Part shown: one piece after another, positions 60,042 through 64,000 of the stretch
How the letters are laid out: the number at the start of each line of letters is the position of its first letter
Position numbering within the stretch: position 1 is the stretch's first letter
NCBI GenBank assembly: GCA_930367205.1
Contig: OV884011.1
Coordinates: forward strand, 108,367,139 to 108,431,138
Length of the DNA stretch: 64,000 nucleotides
DNA from: Acanthosoma haemorrhoidale
Lineage: Eukaryota; Arthropoda; Insecta; Hemiptera; Acanthosomatidae
Reading direction: 5' to 3'
The notes under the pieces: generated by a model
Seen by the model: only the letters and a program-made list of their open reading frames with translations
Told to the model about the DNA's origin: nothing
The model's database searches: none
Position numbers and translations under genes: made by a program

Positions 60042-60500
60042 ATGACAAGAACAGGTATAAGAGATATTTTAGATAGAAAGAGACACATTAACGAATCATA
60101 AATGGCTCTTAACGACTATCATATGACTAAAGAAGACTATGGAAATCTTCCACACTATAATGTTGATCCGACTAATTTAATAACATTCATTAACCACTAG
60201 AAAATATATATCCGACAGTATGTAACGAAACAATCACTAACAGAATACATAACAAACAAAGACTCATGCAAATAGCTCTTTCAGGCTCACTGGTGACGCG
60301 CAACAATTATGCATGAATGAAAACTTCCTATCACTAAACCACTTAAAATTACATTTAGTAAATCACTTTAAGGACAGTCGGACAACATCACTCCTACAAC
60401 ATGAAATCTCTCAAATTCATAGATATGTACAGAAGCGAACACACAATTGACTTTAACAGTGAATTTAACAGAATTGTGAGCGCATTTAAAAGATGTTTGG
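60042..60500 (+). pseudogene. LTR-retroelement gag-like remnant
   Basis: Plus-strand frames broken by stops. An initial segment from about 60043 contains YNVDPTNLITFINH. A later segment near 60335-60410 reads LKLHLVNHFKDSRTTSLLQ, which resembles the capsid pattern LK..L...F.D.R....L of insect gypsy-type Gag proteins. No pol follows. Identification rests on this pattern alone. Confidence 0.4.
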
Positions 60501-61654
60501 GTTATTTTTTGAGATAAAGGTTTTTTTGATGTGATAATGGATTTGTATAAAATTTATTAAGGAACGACGTTTCGCCATACCGTGTATGTCTGCATTAAGA
60601 ACTATTTTGAGATGTTCAGGGGAAGCCAGTAAGGTTAAGCTGGCAATCATCTAAATTCACGGCCAACTATGAGCTCTTATTTATCTATTAAAATGACTCA
60701 TGTATAGCGCGCCTAATCAAATAAGTTGCTATACACGAACTGCAATTAAAAATAATTGATTCATTTAAGAATATTTATATCAATGAGCACTTGACTCAAC
60801 CATAAATGCTGTCTTTGAATTGGGAATTCAGGACCATGCCTTTTCATTACGCCAGACCCGTATTTTCTATTAGCGAAGATTTAAGAGGAAACCCCTTAAC
60901 CTGAAAACACCTAGTTTTTGGGTCAGCCTGCTGAAAGTCGTTAATAGGACCAATTTGTGGCTGCGGTTATAAAAGACTGTATCAGGATTATTAAAGGGGT
61001 GGTTGGAACACGCTCTTTCCTTGTTTGACCGGGTCGCAGGACTTAGGGTCATGGGTCACCACGCAACCTGATCTTTTGGGTCAGAGAACATCATAAGTGA
61101 GCACGCAGTTATCATTTATTGATTAGTTTTTAACATTCAGAACGGGCTGAAACTATTTTTGTTTCCAGGCTGAAAAATACCATCAACGTCAACGGACATG
61201 GCTGGGGGGTTGTAGATATCCAGGAGCATGTAAGATCATATGTGAAAACTACATAGGTGTCTAGAAGTTTTTTTTGGATAAATGCAGTATCGAACATATT
61301 AGTAATTATTAGTTAAGGTTTGTAATCTCACAGTTACAATAATTTTAGGAAATAAAAATAGGTAGTGACAGAACTGGTATCTTAACTTGGGACCTCCTGT
61401 TCAAACTGAAAAAAAACTTGGTTGAAAACTAGACAATTGAAAACATATATCCAAAATAGATTCTTGAAGACGCTATTTTCGAAAGAGAGTTCTCTCATCT
61501 AGGTTTAAAAAAAAATCATTTTTTTAAATTGGATACGTAAATATATATAAATAGATTCCAATCTACACAGTACTGTGCTGAAAGTACCTAGGATATTTTA
61601 AGCCTGTTTGGAAAATTCCACATGAAACATCGTAGCTGTCTTTATTAGCTAGCA
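60501..61654. other. AT-rich intergenic DNA, nothing recognised
   Basis: The region 60840-61080 is GC-richer with a short minus-strand frame lacking recognisable motifs. Confidence 0.4.
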
Positions 61655-61863
61655 CAGTTGGCATTAAAAGGAGTTAAGTCCCAACCTTCATTTCGGTTTG
61701 TATAACCAGATTTACCACCACTTTAATCAACTAGCTACTCATTTATTCTCACAGTGACATTGAGTAAACCCCAACCTGGCTTATCCACCAAGGAATCCTC
61801 AGGGGATCCAGGTATTGAAACTCAGGTTCAGGTCAGAAGTCACCACTAGGCTACATGTATGGC
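61655..61863 (-). repeat. tRNA-derived SINE candidate, minus strand
   Basis: The minus strand contains a perfect A box TAGCCTAGTGG (61843-61853) and a B-box-like GTTTCAATACC (61811-61821), followed by a 150-bp body. The A-to-B spacing is shorter than in a tRNA, which argues against a functional tRNA gene and lowers confidence. The A box is the strongest sign. Confidence 0.4.
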
Positions 61864-62635
61864 CCAAAGATAATTTCAGTATTATTACATATTAAGTAGT
61901 CAAACAAAACCCTCAGTACTATCTAAGATCAAAGTAGGTAACTTAGGTTAGTTTATAGGTTAGGTTATAATCCATTCTTATGAACTAAGGGCCGTTTTTT
62001 ATGACAATTACAATTTTTTAAATCTGACTGTTTGTTCGGAATATATAAATTTTAATGTATATACAGAATATTTTTTGATTTTAAAAATTCAAGGTTTCTA
62101 AAAAATGTTCAATGGATTTATTTACTTACTCTTTCAAAGGACTAGCAGGATAAACCCATTAATTGAATTAAGTTTAACTCACCAACATTGTACTACCTGG
62201 TCATAGTTATGCTGTATATTTAGATTTTCTGGTCAAAACTTGAGATATTGAGAGTAAATGATGTTTGTTTCTTACTGCTGCTAAGTTATTTGGATCCTGG
62301 ATTCAAGGGCTAATTGAATTAAAAATCATTTTTCAAAAACATAAATATTTTATTATCCTCTAATTATTTCTTCTATTTTTTATTGAAACTAAAGATAATA
62401 CATTGATGTAGGATGTTAGAAATCTGTGCATTTTTAACAAAACAAACACAAATTCTGCACAAATTAGTATGACAGACTCAAAATACCTTACAAGGAATTT
62501 ATGGTGCATTCCGTGTTTTTATTATGTATTTAATACACATACTGTGCTTTTCAAACTTCTTACCTAGGGTTTCATTTTGTGATTAATTCTGGGGTGTCCT
62601 GGGGATGTTTCTCCAAAGATGTACAATTCTCACAA
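61864..62635. other. Intergenic region downstream of the esterase gene
   Basis: AT-rich with no recognised gene. Confidence 0.4.
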
Positions 62636-62641
62636 TTTATT
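62636..62641 (-). terminator. Candidate poly(A) signal of the esterase gene
   Basis: AATAAA on the minus strand about 170 bp after the stop codon, in GAGAAATAAATTG context. It would give a short 3' UTR. Confidence 0.45.
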
Positions 62642-62809
62642 TCTCTTTTGTTACAGGGGACTTCTGAAGCAATGTTCTGGAAGTGTATGAAGAAGTTCCC
62701 TACCACAAGATATCCAGTGAAAAATTGACACCAGTAGAGAAGAAGCCAGAAGTTGTTGGAAAACACTAATTGCCAAGTATGAATCCATCAGTTTTGCCTA
62801 TTTTTATTT

Positions 62810-62993
62810 TTACAGTTCCTCGTGAGCGGCAATTGGAGATTCAATGTTTTCCATTAAGCCTAAAGAATCCCAGAATGCCACGGATGGTGGTTCATCCTCC
62901 ACAGTCAACTGAAATTGGTTTGGACCTTTTATATCGGTCAAGACTATTTTGGGTAACTGTTCACTTATTGGCTGCCAATTTTCTCTGAGGGTT
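62810..62993 (-). CDS. Carboxylesterase-family protein, last coding exon
   Basis: Terminal exon of a type-B carboxylesterase (alpha/beta hydrolase). It starts after a TTTTTTCTAG acceptor at 62994-62995. It continues the previous exon in phase (G|A joins to Gly) and runs 60 residues to TAA at 62810-62812. The sequence has WQPISEQLPKI and an AFWDSLG block, matching the W.P......L.I.....FW..L end of insect esterases. The last four residues are HEEL, an HXEL tetrapeptide like those that retain many carboxylesterases in the ER lumen. The downstream AATAAA at 62636 fits a normal 3' end. No damage is visible. The exact esterase class (alpha-, beta- or juvenile hormone esterase) cannot be decided from the C-terminus. 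Confidence 0.8.
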
Positions 62994-63080
62994 CTAGAAA
63001 AAAAACGTTGCATATGTTTATAATAATAACCATAACAATACATGCACATTTTATCATGAAGATAAGCATGTGTATATTAC

Positions 63081-63210
63081 CCATTAGCTGCAAATGAAAC
63101 AAATATGTCCAACATTTGTTCAGATAATTGAAGGTCATTTTCATCTAATGGCTTAAGGCCTGGTTTTTTATAGCCTAAAGTGTAGAAAATATCATCTCCA
63201 TGGTTAACAC
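63081..63210 (-). CDS. Carboxylesterase-family protein, penultimate exon
   Basis: 130-bp exon between acceptor TTTATTTCAG (AG at 63211-63212) and donor GG|GTAATA (GT at 63079-63080). It encodes GVNHGDDIFYTLGY at its start. The GV.HGDD.FY pattern contains the catalytic histidine of the esterase Ser-Glu-His triad. LQLSEQMLDIFVSFAANG follows, matching the D..LS..M...W..FA..G block. The 87-bp intron to the last exon keeps the frame. The nucleophile and acid residues lie in upstream exons, beyond the window end at 64000, so the gene is partial here. Frame, splice sites and motif order make this the best-supported host gene in the window. Confidence 0.82.
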
Positions 63211-64000
63211 CTGAAATAAAAGAGAATGAAATAACTAGATGTTTATCACGTTTGCCAAATATGAAATGCTTCATATTAGCATATTCTCACTCAATTGGAG
63301 CCAAGACCAATTGAATTATGTTTTGTAACATTTGATTTGTAAATGGCTAAGTCAAGACTAAATTATCCTTGTTTATTCTTTGTTCAATAATTTTAACTAT
63401 AATTATCTTCAAGTTGTTTTCGTCTTAATTTATTAATAACTACCCATTTATAATTTTTAAAGGCATTACTTGCCTTCAGTTGTAATAGATTATTTTGTGA
63501 AATCTAACAAATGAATACATGATGGAACATACCACATAAATAAAAATTGATTTAAAGGAACAAAAATAATAAATGAAATGGGACCTACTTCTAAAAATAA
63601 ATCTTTTGAAATAAATGAACAGTAGTTATTGCTTTTTTACAGATAATGCTTGTTTACATTTAGCAAAGAATAAATCTAATATAATCTTAGAAATGTTCCT
63701 ATTACAACATAAAATATTCTACTACAATGTAGGAATAAAATACATAAACATTATTTTTAAATGCTTATCTTTATTATATAATATGCATATACAATACTGT
63801 TAACCTTTGGTAAAGGGTGGTAATTATTATTAAAACTATATGTGAAACCATTTGCCTTGTTTAAATATGAACATTTCTTTATTGCTTTAAATATTATAAC
63901 CCATATCTTGAATTATATTATTAGCCAAAGAAAAAAGCTACTGGCAGGGCCTGGTCTTGAATCTTGATATCTGTCACTATATTTTTTTCTTTGTCTAATA
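63211..64000 (-). other. Intron of the esterase gene, no upstream exon seen
   Basis: AT-rich sequence upstream (minus strand) of the penultimate exon. No further esterase motif was found before the window edge, so this intron is at least 790 bp. The last 60 bp (near 63940) contain a GC-richer segment that may be a repeat. Confidence 0.6.

Noticed and set aside
62572..62766. Minus-strand frame downstream of the esterase stop
   Set aside because: Lies in the probable 3' UTR; in-phase esterase coding already ends at 62810.

Overview
This window is AT-rich eukaryotic DNA. It most likely comes from an insect or other arthropod. The evidence is spliceosomal introns in the one convincing host gene, Ty3/gypsy and errantivirus-like LTR elements, Jockey/CR1-like LINEs, an irritans-type mariner miniature element, tRNA-derived SINE candidates, and many TA and GAA microsatellites. 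I cannot name the species. Nearly all recognisable sequence is transposable-element material at different stages of decay. Only one host gene is well supported, and it is partial.

Layout. 0-3 kb: a 1.04-kb solo LTR with a perfect 5-bp target duplication (161-1199), a dispersed-repeat copy and a decayed LINE reverse transcriptase (about 1600-2800). 4.58-14.3 kb: a nested retrotransposon cluster built on TA microsatellites. It holds a structurally complete but internally deleted Ty3/gypsy element with LTRs that look identical apart from a GAA tract (4642-9711), a short AGTTA...TAACT solo LTR (9769-9950), a second solo LTR of the first element's family (9980-10589), an errantivirus-like pol pseudogene ending in a truncated 3' LTR (10614-12847), and a LINE ORF1-like reading frame (13273-14272). 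14.8-16.3 kb: a dispersed repeat, then a solo LTR that splits one unit of a 157-bp tandem duplication. 16-50 kb: mostly AT-rich sequence without recognisable genes. It contains a Jockey fragment (20.7-22.0 kb), a foldback element (26 kb), two adjacent short LTRs (28.2-28.6 kb), a SINE candidate (32 kb), a LINE endonuclease scrap (42.3 kb) and a mariner MITE (46.9 kb). 50.9-53.2 kb: a minus-strand CR1/Jockey-like LINE. 55.7-56.5 kb: a third, diverged copy of the first solo-LTR family. 57.7-60.5 kb: a second, older gypsy lineage with gag zinc knuckles, a TA-flanked MITE and a gag-like remnant. 62.6-63.2 kb: the last two coding exons of a minus-strand carboxylesterase-family gene. Its C-terminus is HEEL, an ER-retrieval-type tetrapeptide.

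How the parts relate. No operon-like or multi-gene host system is visible. The coherent biology is the element ecology. Two LTR families with 4-bp target duplications (ATAT or TATA) insert in or beside TA repeats. A defective gypsy copy appears young from its LTRs yet lacks most of pol, so it was probably moved by proteins supplied in trans, or was altered after insertion. Reading-frame and family calls come from translation by eye and motif recognition. No database search was possible.
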